DNA of 64,000 nt from Paraeggerthella hongkongensis (GCF_003726035.1 NZ_QICD01000001.1:246877-310876), one strand, 5' to 3'. Positions 32,724-42,462 are shown, counted from the first letter of the stretch. Numbers and translations: made by a program. The notes: generated from the sequence alone by a model not told the origin.

Positions 32724-34136
32724 TTACCTCATCAGCATTCTCAGCAGCTTCATCTTCGTGCTGTCGAACGGGGGGTTGCGGATGGGAAGCTCGAGCCACG
32801 TGCCCTTCTTGAGCGTCGACTTGTAATGGGTGAAGCAGTCGAAGCCCGTCTTGCCGTGATACGCGCCCATGCCGGAGTTTCCCACGCCGCCGAAGCCCAT
32901 GTGGTTGTTCGCCAGATGGATGACCACGTCGTTGATGGTGGCGCCTCCGAAGGGCAGTTCGCGCACCACGCGCTCCTGCACGGCGCGGTCGTCGGAGAAC
33001 ACGTAGCAGGCCAGCGGCTTCTCGAACGTGCGCACGATGTCGAAGGCCTGGTCGAGCGAGCGGTACGTAAGGATGGGCAGCACGGGTCCGAAGATCTCCT
33101 CGTTCATGACGGGGTCGTCGAGCGTCACCCCGCGCAGGCACGTGGGCTCGATGCGCAGCGTTTCGGGGTCGCCGTGGCCGCCGAACGCCACCGTCGCGTC
33201 CGGGTTGCGATTCTCGATGAGCCCCATGACGCGTTCGAAGTGGCGCTGCGATATCATGTGCGGCCATTCGTCGCATGCGAGGATGTTCTTGCCGTAGTAT
33301 TGGTGAAAGCTTGCGTCCAGCTGCGCCACGAAGTCGTCCACCACGTTCTCGTGCACCAGGAAGTAGTCGGGCGCCACGCAGGTCTGCCCGCTGTTGATCC
33401 CTTTGCCCCAGGCGATGCGCTGCGCCGCCCGCTTCACGTTGGCCGTTTCGTCCACGATGCAGGGGCTCTTGCCGCCCAGCTCCAGCACCACGGGCGTCAG
33501 GTGCTTGGCCGCCGCCTCCATGATGGTGCGGCCCACGTTGGGGCTGCCGGTGAAGAAGATCTGGTCCCAGCGCACTTCCAGAAGCCAGTCGTTCATAGCA
33601 CCCGAACCGGGGAACCCGCACACGAACTCGGGTGGGAACACGCATGCCAACAGGTCGATCAAAAGCTCGCTCGTGGCTTTTGACGTGCGGGAAGGCTTGA
33701 GCGCTACGCAGTTGCCGGCTGCGATGGCGTCCACCAGCGGCACAAGCGCCAGTTGTACGGGGTAGTTCCACGGCGACAGCACCAGCACCGTGCCCAGGGG
33801 GCTGGGGTACACCTTCGACGTGGAGTGGAAGTGCGCGATGGGCGTACGCACCCGGCGCGGCCGCGCCCACGAGTTCAGGTGCTTCAGGCAGGTGTTGATC
33901 TCGTCGTAGACCAGGCCCAATTCGGTTGCGTAGCCCTCGAACGGGGCTTTTCCCAGGTCGGCATGGAGCGCGTCCAGAATGCGTTCTTCATTCGCCTTGA
34001 GGTGGCTTTTCAGCTTGACGAGCGCTTCGCGGCGGTACTCCACCTGCAACGTGGCGCCTGTTTGGAAGAAGTCGCGCATGCGCTGCGCCTGCGCCTCGAC
34101 GTCGGCGATGCTCTCGAAGGTGGGTGCGGTGGTCAT
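32724..34136 (-). CDS. Aldehyde dehydrogenase (class 3-type, NAD(P)+-dependent)
   Basis: A 470-residue enzyme oxidising aldehydes to acids. Landmarks: PLGTVLVLSPWNYPVQLALV (~residues 113-132) for cofactor binding, IFFTGSPNVGR, VVLELGGKSPCIV with the general-base Glu near residue 220, and NSGQTCVAPDY with catalytic Cys near 255. The compact size and the C-terminal HYKSTLKKGTWLELPIRNPPF resemble the ALDH3/fatty-aldehyde group. It is preceded in the same operon by an iron-type alcohol dehydrogenase, so alcohol-to-aldehyde-to-acid oxidation (or the reverse) is likely. Natural substrate unknown. Confidence 0.92.
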   Translation of the reverse strand: MTTAPTFESIADVEAQAQRMRDFFQTGATLQVEYRREALVKLKSHLKANEERILDALHADLGKAPFEGYATELGLVYDEINTCLKHLNSWARPRRVRTPIAHFHSTSKVYPSPLGTVLVLSPWNYPVQLALVPLVDAIAAGNCVALKPSRTSKATSELLIDLLACVFPPEFVCGFPGSGAMNDWLLEVRWDQIFFTGSPNVGRTIMEAAAKHLTPVVLELGGKSPCIVDETANVKRAAQRIAWGKGINSGQTCVAPDYFLVHENVVDDFVAQLDASFHQYYGKNILACDEWPHMISQRHFERVMGLIENRNPDATVAFGGHGDPETLRIEPTCLRGVTLDDPVMNEEIFGPVLPILTYRSLDQAFDIVRTFEKPLACYVFSDDRAVQERVVRELPFGGATINDVVIHLANNHMGFGGVGNSGMGAYHGKTGFDCFTHYKSTLKKGTWLELPIRNPPFDSTKMKLLRMLMR

Positions 34137-34157
34137 GGGTGCTCCTTCGCGGTTCGA

Positions 34158-35345
34158 TCAGTAGGCGGCTTCCAGGATGCGCAGCGCAACATCCACGGTG
34201 ATCTCGGTCTTGTTGTACAGCGCGGCGCCGTCGTAGCGCGCTTGACGCGCGACGGCCTCAAGCTGGTCGTGCTCCACGCCCATTTCGGAGAGCTTGAGCG
34301 GCACGCCGTAGGAGTCGTGGTACAGGTCGTTGAGCGCGAACAGGTGCTCGCAGAAAGCCCCGTCGCGGGCGTCGGCCGACGCGTTTGCGCCTAAAGACGC
34401 GGCGCGGGCCGGCGCTAGGTGCGGCAGCAGCTCCCCGTACAGGCCGGCGTGCGTGCCCGTGTCCAGGTTGTACGCAACGCAGTGGGGAAGCAGCATCATC
34501 ATGGCTTGCCCGTGGGGGATGTGGCACAGCCCGCCCAGCGAATGCCCGATGGCATGCACGATGCCCACCATGGCGTTGCTGAACGCGGCGCCGGCCATGA
34601 GCGATCCGAGCGCAAGGTTGGTGCGCGCCTCCTCGTTTTGACCGTCGCGGCACGCTATGGGAAGGTTTTGCGCGATCAGCTCGATCGCCTTCACGGCAAA
34701 GGCATCGGACACGGGATTTTTCTGAATGGACGTGTACGCCTCGATGGCGTGCGTGAGCGCGTCCATGCCCGTGGTGGCGGTCAGTTTCGGTGGCAGCGAT
34801 GCGGTCAGCGCGGGATCCAGCACGGCCACGTGCGGCACCAGCTTGTAGGACGTGAACGACAGTTTCGCATGCTTTTCCGTGTCGGCCACCACGGCCACCA
34901 GCGTAACCTCGCTGCCGGTTCCCGCCGTGGTGGGCACGGCTATGAACGGCGGCATGTCGTTTTGCAGGATCTCCGCGCCCTGCAGCGTGGCGAAGTCGAC
35001 GCCTTCGCAGGCAAGCGAGGCCGCGGCGCCTTTCGTGGTGTCGATGACCGATCCGCCGCCGATTGCCACGAACCCGTCGCATCCGCGCTGCGCGTACAGC
35101 TGCGCCACCTGATTCACCACGTCCATCGACGAGTCGGGCGGCACCTGGTCGAACAACTCGTAGGGTATGCCGGCGGCATCCAGCACGTCGGTGAGCTTCG
35201 CGGCAACGCCCAGTTTCACCAGTCCGGCGTCGGTCATGACCAGCGGGTGCGTCATGCCTTGGTCGGCGATCTCTACCGGAAGCTTGTCCAGGGCGTGCTG
35301 GCCGCAGACTATTTTGGTGGGGCAGCTGAATTCGAAACCTTGCAT
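34158..35345 (-). CDS. Iron-containing (group III) alcohol dehydrogenase
   Basis: A 395-residue oxidoreductase. NAD-binding glycine run AIGGGSVIDTTKG near residue 97; the family motifs PTTAGTGSEVTLVAVV near 140 and ATTGMDALTHAIEAYTS near 195 follow. The metal ligands are in DALTHAIEAY and GIVHAIGHSLGGLCHIPHG near 265-283. Length is standard. It lies 21 bp upstream of the aldehyde dehydrogenase on the same strand and 4 bp after the small gene at 35350, so the three form one operon. Substrate is not decidable from sequence. Confidence 0.94.
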   Translation of the reverse strand: MQGFEFSCPTKIVCGQHALDKLPVEIADQGMTHPLVMTDAGLVKLGVAAKLTDVLDAAGIPYELFDQVPPDSSMDVVNQVAQLYAQRGCDGFVAIGGGSVIDTTKGAAASLACEGVDFATLQGAEILQNDMPPFIAVPTTAGTGSEVTLVAVVADTEKHAKLSFTSYKLVPHVAVLDPALTASLPPKLTATTGMDALTHAIEAYTSIQKNPVSDAFAVKAIELIAQNLPIACRDGQNEEARTNLALGSLMAGAAFSNAMVGIVHAIGHSLGGLCHIPHGQAMMMLLPHCVAYNLDTGTHAGLYGELLPHLAPARAASLGANASADARDGAFCEHLFALNDLYHDSYGVPLKLSEMGVEHDQLEAVARQARYDGAALYNKTEITVDVALRILEAAY

Positions 35346-35349
35346 GGGG

Positions 35350-35901
35350 CTATCCTTTCCGTTGCTCTGTCGGGCGGGGGAGCGCTTCGGCTGCGCGCTT
35401 CGGCGCGCGATAGGCGGCCCGCCAGCCGAAGAACATCTTCAGCAGCGCGGTGAACAGGTAGGTAAGGGCCACGCCCGTGCTGTTGGGCCCGCGGGTCGAG
35501 AACGCGCGCTGCGCAAGCGCGTCCTGCAGCGTCATGGCGCCGGAGAAGCAGGCGAACGCATAGGCGGGCGATCGAAACGCGATCACGTAATCCACCGTCG
35601 CGGCGCTTGCGTCGGCGCTGGGAAGGCCGCTTCCCGGCTCCACGTCTTGCGCGACGGCATCGGGCGGCACGCGCTTGAACGATGCGCCGGGGGTGCGGCG
35701 GCATGCGCACGACAGGCCGGTCCCGCCGACCGTCAGCATGAAGGTGCAGCCAGGTTCAAGGTAGTCTATTTCCGCCTGGATGCGCTTGGATGCATGGCGA
35801 AACAGCGACAGCAGCAAGGGGAGCAGGCGCAGCAGGATGCGGATATACAGCTCTTGCGCGCGCTGGGCCAGGGTGCGATGCGGGCGGGCGGGTTGATCCA
35901 T
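35350..35901 (-). CDS. Conserved hypothetical protein, possible SCP2-like domain
   Basis: A 183-residue protein, first gene of the alcohol/aldehyde dehydrogenase operon. An amphipathic N-terminal helix region (RILLRLLPLLLSLFRHASKR) is followed by alternating strands. The section VDYVIAFRSPAYAFACFSGA then MTLQDALAQRAFSTRGPNST resembles the lipid-binding SCP2 pattern (sGxltLqdAla...GpnS), which would suit an enzyme operon acting on a hydrophobic alcohol or aldehyde. The match is by eye and weak. Ribosome-binding site AAGGAGC precedes the ATG at 35901. Between 35902 and 36246 no gene is seen. Confidence 0.55.
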   Translation of the reverse strand: MDQPARPHRTLAQRAQELYIRILLRLLPLLLSLFRHASKRIQAEIDYLEPGCTFMLTVGGTGLSCACRRTPGASFKRVPPDAVAQDVEPGSGLPSADASAATVDYVIAFRSPAYAFACFSGAMTLQDALAQRAFSTRGPNSTGVALTYLFTALLKMFFGWRAAYRAPKRAAEALPRPTEQRKG

Positions 35902-36246
35902 ACGCGCTCCTTCGATAGGGGTTTGCCTACGTTGCTCGTATCATACCGCGCCGTTGCCGGATGCGGAGGGAAGAGTGCTTTTCGCGGTGCGCCGCACCGT
36001 GCGATCGGGCGGTTGCCGATTGCGCTGCGGGCGCGGTGCGGTCGGCTCGCGCTTCGTTGGCGTCTTTGCACCTGCCAGTGTACGGCTTGGTTTCGGTACG
36101 TACACCAAACGGTGTAATTCCATGACGCGAAGATGACGATTGAGTGCAAGCGATCCAGATCAGAAGCTTGGCGTGCTAAGGTGACCGCGTTACAAGCAGT
36201 ACGTAAGACGAGTGATCGCGATACGAAATAAAGGAGCGTGAAGCAT

Positions 36247-37674
36247 ATGAGCGAAACCAATGGAACCACCCCGAGCGGCAGCCCCTTGCCGCCGAAGCCG
36301 GGCGACGAGCGCGCCCAGCACGTTGCTCCTGCGGGACAGCAACCTTACTACCAGCAGCCGGGTCATGGGTACGCCACGGCGCAGCACACCGCCGTGCCGT
36401 CGACGCCTCAGGCCAAGTCTCACGGCGGCCGGACGTTCGGCTTGGCATTCGCCGGCGCGGCCCTTGCCTGCGTCATCGGGCTGGGCGGGTTCGGCATCTG
36501 GCAAGCCGCGAGCGCAGGCTCGTCTTCCGGCGGGTCGGCTCCGGCGCAATTGGGATCCTCGGGCGGCACCGTCATCAACGCCCAGGGCGAGAGCGTGACG
36601 CTGCCCGAGGCCGTGGCAAGCAAGGCTCTGCCTTCCGTGGCCGCCATCGACGTGTACACGAACCAGTCCGGCATGGGCATGTACGGCTCCGGCGCAAGCG
36701 GGTCCACCTTGACGCAGTCGTCGCTGGGCAGCGGCGTGGTCCTAACCAAAGACGGCTACATCGTGACGAACTATCATGTGGTCCAAGGCGCCGACGCGCT
36801 TAAGGTGACCGTCGGCGGCGACACCTACGACGCCAAGGTCGTGGGAAGCGACCCCAGTTCCGACCTGGCCGTCGTCAAGGCCCAGGATGCCAACAACCTG
36901 ACGCCTGTCGAGGTTGGCGACTCCGATAACCTGACCATTGGCGAATGGGTCATGACCATCGGCAGCCCCTTCGGTTTGGAGCAGTCCGTCGCCACGGGCA
37001 TCGTGTCGGCCACCAGCCGCTCTCAGATCATGGACAGCAACGCCCAGCAGGGCGGGTCGGGCGAAGTGACCATCTATCCGAACATGATCCAGACCGACGC
37101 GGCCATCAACCCCGGCAACTCGGGTGGCGCGCTTGTTGACGCCGAGGGCAAGCTGATCGGCATCAACACCCTGATCACGTCGAACTCCGGCAACTACTCC
37201 GGCGTCGGGTTCGCCATCCCGGTGAACTACGCGGTCAACATCGCCCAGCAGATCATCGACGGCAAGACCCCGACCCATGCACAGCTTGGCGTGTCCCTGT
37301 CCACGGTCAACGCTCAGAACGCCCAGCGCTACGGCCTTGCGGTTGACAGCGGCGCGTACGTGGCTGCGGTGAACCCCGGCTCCGGCGCGGCCGAGGCGGG
37401 CTTGCAAGTTGGCGATATCGTCACCAAGCTTGACGGCAAGAACGTTGCCTCGGCAAGCGACCTCATGCTGGGGATTCGTGCCAAGAACCCCGGCGACAAG
37501 ATCTCCCTTGAGGTGAACCGCGGAGGCGAGACCAAGCAGATCGAGGTCACGCTGGGCTCGGACGAGGCTTCGCAGGCTGCCACCACGCAGCAGAACAGCG
37601 CTCCTTCCAAGGAGTCCATGCTCGAGCGTCTGTTCGGCGGCGGTAGCGGCGAGTCGCAGCAGAACGCCGCGTAA
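36247..37674 (+). CDS. htrA: HtrA/DegP-type membrane-anchored serine protease
   Basis: A 475-residue envelope protease. The N-terminal ~60 residues are Pro/Gln-rich and cytoplasmic, followed by one membrane helix (TFGLAFAGAALACVIGLGGF). The trypsin-like domain has the catalytic His in TNYHVVQGAD (~residue 177), Asp in SSDLAVVKAQ (~207) and Ser in INPGNSGGALVD (~292). A single PDZ domain follows (~360-445; GAYVAAVNPGSGAAEAGLQVGD). ATG 36247 is preceded by AAAGGAG at good spacing; a GTG at 36238 is too close. It degrades or refolds damaged exported proteins. Next to pyrH and in the same region as rseP, it belongs to the cell's envelope-quality genes. A hairpin terminator follows at 37698. Confidence 0.93.
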   Translation: MSETNGTTPSGSPLPPKPGDERAQHVAPAGQQPYYQQPGHGYATAQHTAVPSTPQAKSHGGRTFGLAFAGAALACVIGLGGFGIWQAASAGSSSGGSAPAQLGSSGGTVINAQGESVTLPEAVASKALPSVAAIDVYTNQSGMGMYGSGASGSTLTQSSLGSGVVLTKDGYIVTNYHVVQGADALKVTVGGDTYDAKVVGSDPSSDLAVVKAQDANNLTPVEVGDSDNLTIGEWVMTIGSPFGLEQSVATGIVSATSRSQIMDSNAQQGGSGEVTIYPNMIQTDAAINPGNSGGALVDAEGKLIGINTLITSNSGNYSGVGFAIPVNYAVNIAQQIIDGKTPTHAQLGVSLSTVNAQNAQRYGLAVDSGAYVAAVNPGSGAAEAGLQVGDIVTKLDGKNVASASDLMLGIRAKNPGDKISLEVNRGGETKQIEVTLGSDEASQAATTQQNSAPSKESMLERLFGGGSGESQQNAA

Positions 37675-37697
37675 ACAACCTGGACGCCCTTCTTTCT

Positions 37698-37727
37698 CGA
37701 CGGCCCCTGCACATGCGGGGGCCGTCG
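37698..37727 (+). terminator. Terminator after htrA
   Basis: Arms CGACGGCCCC (37698-37707) and GGGGCCGTCG (37718-37727) are complementary; inner bases can add three more pairs around an ACAT loop. It separates htrA from the pyrH operon. Confidence 0.65.
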
Positions 37728-37932
37728 TGTGTTGCGGGCGCATGCGCGGCGGCTTCCCCTCTCGAACGGGGCCGAATCGGAGGCGAGGCGTCCGCGCGAG
37801 GGCCGGTGCGTCGTCTGTCCTTTGCGTGAAATGCCCGAAAACGATCGTACCGCCTTCGCGGCCGTTTCTTTTTCGGGTACTATAGATGGGCTAAAAGCAA
37901 AACAATGAACGACCACCGAGAGGATAGAGTCT

Positions 37933-38649
37933 ATGTCTGAAGAGTATCGGTACAAGCGCGTGCTGCTCAAACTGTCCGGCGAAGCGCTGGCGGGGGATGT
38001 TGGCTACGGTATCGATCCCAAGGTGGTCGACGACCTGGCCGACCAGATCGCCGACATCGTGCGAGACGGCGTGCAGCTCGCCGTGGTGGTGGGCGGCGGC
38101 AACATCTTCCGCGGCTTGGCCGGATCGGCCGAGGGCATGGACCGCGCGCAGGCCGACTACATCGGCATGCTGGCCACGGTCATGAACTCGCTGGCTTTGC
38201 AGGACGCGTTCGAGCGCCATGGCATTTTCTCGCGCGTGCAGAGCGCCATCAACATGCAAGAAGTTTCCGAACCCTATATTCGCCGCCGCGCCATCCGCCA
38301 CATGGAGAAGGGCCGCGTGGTCATCCTGGCAGCCGGCACGGGCAACCCGTACTTCACCACCGACACCACGGCCGCCCTGCGCGCGTGCGAGCTGGACGTC
38401 GACGTGCTCATGAAGGCCACGAAGGTCGATGGCGTGTACGACAGCGACCCCAAGAAGAACCCGGACGCCAAGCGCTACGACAGCATCAGCTACATGGACG
38501 TGCTGTCGCAGGGGCTCAACGTCATGGACTCCACGGCCACGTCGCTGTGCATGGACAACAACGTGCCCATGATCGTGTTCGACCTGACCGTGAACGGGAA
38601 CATTTCACGGGCTTTGAAGGGCGAAAACGTTGGAACCACGGTAGAATAA
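37933..38649 (+). CDS. pyrH: Uridylate kinase (UMP kinase)
   Basis: A 238-residue amino-acid-kinase-fold enzyme phosphorylating UMP to UDP. Motifs: [20 protein letters not shown] at the N-terminus (phosphate binding), [14 protein letters not shown] near 50 (allosteric GTP/UMP site), [19 protein letters not shown] near 135 (substrate binding) and [15 protein letters not shown] near 160. First gene of the conserved pyrH-frr-uppS-cdsA-dxr order. A TACTAT -10-like box lies upstream at 37878-37883. Confidence 0.96.
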   Translation: MSEEYRYKRVLLKLSGEALAGDVGYGIDPKVVDDLADQIADIVRDGVQLAVVVGGGNIFRGLAGSAEGMDRAQADYIGMLATVMNSLALQDAFERHGIFSRVQSAINMQEVSEPYIRRRAIRHMEKGRVVILAAGTGNPYFTTDTTAALRACELDVDVLMKATKVDGVYDSDPKKNPDAKRYDSISYMDVLSQGLNVMDSTATSLCMDNNVPMIVFDLTVNGNISRALKGENVGTTVE

Positions 38650-38717
38650 GGCCATCGAACGAATGCTGCGCTCTTGCGATGGGCGCATTGCAAGAAGCAA
38701 GGTGAAAGGAACCAGTG

Positions 38718-39275
38718 ATGATCGACGATATCATGCTGCAGGCTGAGGAGCGTATGCAGGGCGTGCTCAATTCGTTGGGCAACAACTTCTCCTCCGTTCG
38801 TACGGGACGCGCGAACGCTATGGTGCTCGACCGCATTCGAGTTGACTATTACGGCGTGCCCACGCCGGTGAACCAGATGGCGGGCGTCAAGGCTCCCGAC
38901 GCGCACATGCTGGTCATCGAGCCGTGGGACAAGGGCGTGCTGGGCGCCATCGAGCAGGCCATTTTGGCCAGCGATCTGGGCGTGACCCCTTCCAACGACG
39001 GTTCGGTCATCCGCTTGCCGTTCCCTACGCTTACCGAGGAGCGTCGTCGTGACCTGGTGAAGCAGTGCAAGGGCTACGCCGAAGAGGCTCGCGTTGGCGT
39101 GCGCAAGGCGCGCCAGGATGCCAATGCCGCCATCGAGCGTTCCGTCAAAGAGGACAATCTCCCCGAAGACGACGAGCGTCGTGCCCAGGCCGAGGTCCAG
39201 AAGCTTACCGACAAGTACGTTGCCGAGGTGGACGAGGCCTTCAAGAAGAAAGAAGCCGAGGTGATGGAGATTTAG
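38718..39275 (+). CDS. frr: Ribosome recycling factor
   Basis: A 185-residue protein that, with EF-G, splits terminated ribosomes. The family pattern is complete: SLGNNFSSVRTGRANAMVLD near residue 25, VDYYGVPTPVNQMAGVKAPD near 45, LPFPTLTEERRRDLVKQCKG near 95 and the C-terminal helix with KYVAEVDEAFKKKEAEVMEI. ATG 38718 follows AAAGGA; a GTG three bases earlier is a weaker start. It is followed by a terminator hairpin at 39303, so uppS may have separate expression. Confidence 0.96.
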   Translation: MIDDIMLQAEERMQGVLNSLGNNFSSVRTGRANAMVLDRIRVDYYGVPTPVNQMAGVKAPDAHMLVIEPWDKGVLGAIEQAILASDLGVTPSNDGSVIRLPFPTLTEERRRDLVKQCKGYAEEARVGVRKARQDANAAIERSVKEDNLPEDDERRAQAEVQKLTDKYVAEVDEAFKKKEAEVMEI

Positions 39276-39302
39276 CTCGGCGCAAGCTGGGATAAATCTC
39301 CG

Positions 39303-39341
39303 AAGCCGACGATCGCACGATCGTCGGCTTTCTCGTCTTTT
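39303..39341 (+). terminator. Intrinsic terminator between frr and uppS
   Basis: A perfect 13-bp stem (AAGCCGACGATCG / complement, 39303-39330) with a two- to four-base loop is followed by a T-rich tail ending TCTTTT. It could attenuate read-through from pyrH-frr into uppS, only 14 bp before the uppS start. Confidence 0.75.
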
Positions 39342-39354
39342 GTGAGGTGGTAGC

Positions 39355-40134
39355 GTGAACAAGCCTTTGGACTACATATTTCCCCATCCGCCGACGGATC
39401 TGGATCCGACGCAGCTTGATCCTGCGTCGGTCCCTCAGCATGTGGCCGTCATCATGGACGGCAACGGCCGGTGGGCGAAAGAGCGCGGCAAGAACCGCCT
39501 GTTCGGCCATAAGGCCGGCATCGAGGCCGTGCGCGAGACTATTCGCTGTGCGTCTGACGTGGGCGTTCGCTATCTGACCATCTACTCGTTCTCGTCCGAG
39601 AACTGGCGCCGGCCCCAAGACGAGGTCATCGGGTTGATGAACCTGTTCGCAACCACCATGCTGGCCGAGGTGGATGGCCTGCATGAGGAGCATGTGCGGG
39701 TCATGACCATCGGCCAGACCGATGCGCTTCCCAAGAAAACGCGCGATGCGTTCGCGAAGGCATGGGATAAAACCAAGGACAACGACGGCATGACGTTGAT
39801 CGTGGCCGTGAACTACGGGGGCAGGCAAGAGCTGCTCGACGCCATGCAGTCCTACATGGACGATGCCCATGCCGCGCTGCGCGAGGGCCGCACGCCCGGT
39901 CCGCTGACGGAAGAGACGCTGTCGCGCCATCTGTACACGGCGGATATCCCCGATCCCGACCTGCTCATTCGCACGAGCGGCGAAATGCGCGTATCGAACT
40001 TCCTGCTGTGGCAGATCGCCTATTCCGAATTCGTGTGCACCGACGTGCTCTGGCCTGATTTCAACCGATACGAATTGTTGCGGGCGCTGCTCGAGTACCA
40101 GGGCCGCGATCGACGGTTCGGGGCGGTGAAGTAA
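39355..40134 (+). CDS. uppS: Undecaprenyl/polyprenyl diphosphate synthase (cis-prenyltransferase)
   Basis: A 259-residue cis-prenyltransferase making the C55 lipid carrier for wall polymers. The catalytic Asp is in VAVIMDGNGRWAKERG near residue 32. TIYSFSSENWRRPQDEV near 85 and the C-terminal PDLLIRTSGEMRVSNFLLWQ near 205 complete the active site. GTG start at 39355 after GAGGTGG. cdsA starts immediately after its stop. The undecaprenyl-diphosphate chain length is inferred from family. Confidence 0.94.
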   Translation: MNKPLDYIFPHPPTDLDPTQLDPASVPQHVAVIMDGNGRWAKERGKNRLFGHKAGIEAVRETIRCASDVGVRYLTIYSFSSENWRRPQDEVIGLMNLFATTMLAEVDGLHEEHVRVMTIGQTDALPKKTRDAFAKAWDKTKDNDGMTLIVAVNYGGRQELLDAMQSYMDDAHAALREGRTPGPLTEETLSRHLYTADIPDPDLLIRTSGEMRVSNFLLWQIAYSEFVCTDVLWPDFNRYELLRALLEYQGRDRRFGAVK

Positions 40135-41049
40135 GTGGATGAGCGGCCCGACGGCCGGTCGACCGAGGGCGACCGCAGACGCACCGAGCGCATCAAGGAC
40201 TTCGCGTACGAAAAGACGCCGAAGAAGCTGAAGAACGCCACCGATTTGCAGGTGCGCTTCCGCACGGGGTTCGTGTACGTGGCGTTGTCCGTGGTGTGCA
40301 TTCTGGCCAGCGAGTGGACCACGGTGGCGTTCCTCGTTGCGACGGCCGGCATCACGGCGGGCGAGTTCTACTACATGCTGCGCTCGGATGCGAAGCTTCC
40401 CAACGAGATGCTCGGCATCATCGCGGCCATGCTGTATCCGCTGAGCGTGTTTTTCCTGGGGCTCGACGGTGCGGTGTACGTCAGTTTGGCGCTGCTTCTG
40501 GCGCTTATCGTGTGGTACGTGTTCTGGACGCGGGCACGCGTGCCCGATGTGGGAGTCAGCTTTTTCGGCGCGGCGTATTGCGGCATGCTGCTGTCCGGCC
40601 TGGTCGTTATTCGCACGGCGCTCCCGCAACCATGGGGCGGCATCTTGGCCTTGGGCGTGTTCTTGAGCGTTTGGGCGAACGATTCGTTCGCCTACCTGGT
40701 CGGCAGCAAGTTCGGCAAGCACAAGCTGGCGCCGCGCACCAGCCCCAAGAAAAGCTGGGAAGGCTTTATTGCCGGTTTGGCGGGCTCTGCCGTGTTCTGG
40801 TGTTTGCTGACGCTTATTCCGGGTGTGACCATGTCTATTCCGCAGGCGCTTGTGTTTGGCCTGATCAGCGGATTGATGGGTGTGCTCGGCGATTTGGCTG
40901 AGAGCCGCATCAAGCGTAATTCGGGCTTCAAGGATTCCGGCACCATCATGCCGGGACATGGCGGTTTGCTCGATCGGTGCGATTCGCTGTTCTTGGTTGC
41001 CGTGACTTCGGCCATCCTGTTGGTCGGAGGGGGCTGCATTCCTTATTAA
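40135..41049 (+). CDS. cdsA: Phosphatidate cytidylyltransferase (CDP-diacylglycerol synthase)
   Basis: A 304-residue membrane enzyme that makes CDP-diacylglycerol for phospholipids. A basic cytoplasmic N-terminus (~45 residues) is followed by seven to eight helices. The family signature is at the end: RNSGFKDSGTIMPGHGGLLD followed by RCDSLF, with SPKKSWEGFIAGL near residue 205. GTG at 40135 is directly after the uppS stop codon; the two are clearly co-translated. A downstream gap of ~145 bp leads to dxr. Confidence 0.95.
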   Translation: MDERPDGRSTEGDRRRTERIKDFAYEKTPKKLKNATDLQVRFRTGFVYVALSVVCILASEWTTVAFLVATAGITAGEFYYMLRSDAKLPNEMLGIIAAMLYPLSVFFLGLDGAVYVSLALLLALIVWYVFWTRARVPDVGVSFFGAAYCGMLLSGLVVIRTALPQPWGGILALGVFLSVWANDSFAYLVGSKFGKHKLAPRTSPKKSWEGFIAGLAGSAVFWCLLTLIPGVTMSIPQALVFGLISGLMGVLGDLAESRIKRNSGFKDSGTIMPGHGGLLDRCDSLFLVAVTSAILLVGGGCIPY

Positions 41050-41193
41050 GGAGCCGTCGCGTCGTTCGGTGTCGCTCGACCGCGGTCGAGCGGGCTTTGC
41101 GTTGCGATCGGCACCGGCGGCGTGTGCGCGCTGTCGGCGGCTTGAGGGTTTTCGTTTGGCTTGCGGATGAGTTCGTTGCTGGAGGAGGAGCGC

Positions 41194-42462
41194 ATGAAGC
41201 GCATTGTGGTTTTGGGTTCGACCGGGTCCATCGGCACGCAGACGCTCGACGTGGTCCGACGTCATTCCGACCAGTTGGAACTTGTCGGCTTGGCGGTTGG
41301 GTCCCGTGCTGCCGACCTGCTGGATCAGGCTCGGGAATTCGGCGTGCGCCATCTGGCCGTGGGCGATGAACGTTTGGCCGCCGCGACCGTCGCCGACGAC
41401 CTGCGCGAAGCCGTGCGCAGCAAATCGGGCGCTCCCGCATCGTTGGCGGCAGCCGTTGCGCAGCGAAGCGAGGGCTCGCTCGGGTTCGGCGCGGACGCGG
41501 TGGCTCGGCTAGCTTGCTTGCCCGAAGCCGACATTGTGGTAAACGCCCTGGTGGGGGCTGCGGGCTTGCGCGCCAGTTACGAGGCGCTGGCGGCGGGCAA
41601 GGTGCTTGCGCTGGCGAACAAGGAATCGCTTGTGGTGGGCGGCGATCTCATCATGCCCCTGGCTGCGCGCGTTGACGAGCAGCGTCGAGCTGCGGGAACG
41701 GCTCCTGCGCAGGGCCCTGCGGGGGCGCTCATGCCCATCGACTCCGAGCATGGGGCGATCTATCAGTGCCTGCTCGGCGAGGACGCGCGCGAGGTGTCGA
41801 AACTGTGGGTGACCGCTTCGGGCGGCCCGTTCCGTGGGCGCGCACGTGCCGATCTGGCCTGCATCACGCCTGCTCAGGCCCTGGCTCATCCCACCTGGAA
41901 CATGGGGGCGAAAATATCCATCGACTCGTCCACGCTTATGAACAAGGGACTCGAGGTCATAGAGGCCCATCACTTGTTCGCGATGCCCTACGACAAGATC
42001 GAAGTGGTGGTGCAGCCTCAAAGCGCCATTCATTCCATGGTGGAGTTTTCCGACGGCAGCGTGAAGGCGCACCTCGGCACCACCGACATGCGCATTCCCA
42101 TCCAGTTCGCGCTGTCGTATCCCGAGCGCTGGGACGCTCCGGTTGCGCCGCTTGACTTCCGCACGTTGGGCGCGCTTGAGTTCGCTGCGCCCGACACCGA
42201 TACGTTCCGTTGCCTTGACCTGGCGTATCATGCGGGGCGTACGGGCGGTACGCTGCCGTGCGTCATGAACGCCGCGAACGAGGTTGCCGTTGCCGCGTTC
42301 TTGGCCGAAGAGGGAACCTATTTAGGCATTGCGGAATGCGTCGAAGCCGTCATGGATGCGCATGAGCATGCCGGCGTCCAGCGGGTCGAGAGCCTTGATC
42401 AGCTGGAAACCGTGGACGCTTGGGCTCGCCAGGAAGCGCGTCGATGGATCGAAGCTCGCTAG
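41194..42462 (+). CDS. dxr: 1-deoxy-D-xylulose 5-phosphate reductoisomerase
   Basis: A 422-residue NADPH-dependent enzyme of the MEP isoprenoid pathway. Nucleotide fold VLGSTGSIGTQTLDVVRRHS at the N-terminus, LALANKESLVVGGDLIMPLA near 140 and PIDSEHGAIYQCL near 180 (metal-binding Asp/Glu), WVTASGGPFRGRARADLACI near 205, MGAKISIDSSTLMNKGLEVI near 240. The variable loop around residues 75-100 is somewhat extended. ATG 41194 follows GGAGGAG. Its stop codon overlaps the convergent DUF2442 gene by four bases. In related genomes the next gene would be rseP, here displaced by ~1.9 kb. Confidence 0.95.
   Translation: MKRIVVLGSTGSIGTQTLDVVRRHSDQLELVGLAVGSRAADLLDQAREFGVRHLAVGDERLAAATVADDLREAVRSKSGAPASLAAAVAQRSEGSLGFGADAVARLACLPEADIVVNALVGAAGLRASYEALAAGKVLALANKESLVVGGDLIMPLAARVDEQRRAAGTAPAQGPAGALMPIDSEHGAIYQCLLGEDAREVSKLWVTASGGPFRGRARADLACITPAQALAHPTWNMGAKISIDSSTLMNKGLEVIEAHHLFAMPYDKIEVVVQPQSAIHSMVEFSDGSVKAHLGTTDMRIPIQFALSYPERWDAPVAPLDFRTLGALEFAAPDTDTFRCLDLAYHAGRTGGTLPCVMNAANEVAVAAFLAEEGTYLGIAECVEAVMDAHEHAGVQRVESLDQLETVDAWARQEARRWIEAR

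Noticed and set aside
41325..41534. Small antisense frames within dxr and other core genes
   Set aside because: They overlap well-recognised enzymes entirely and have no independent signals.
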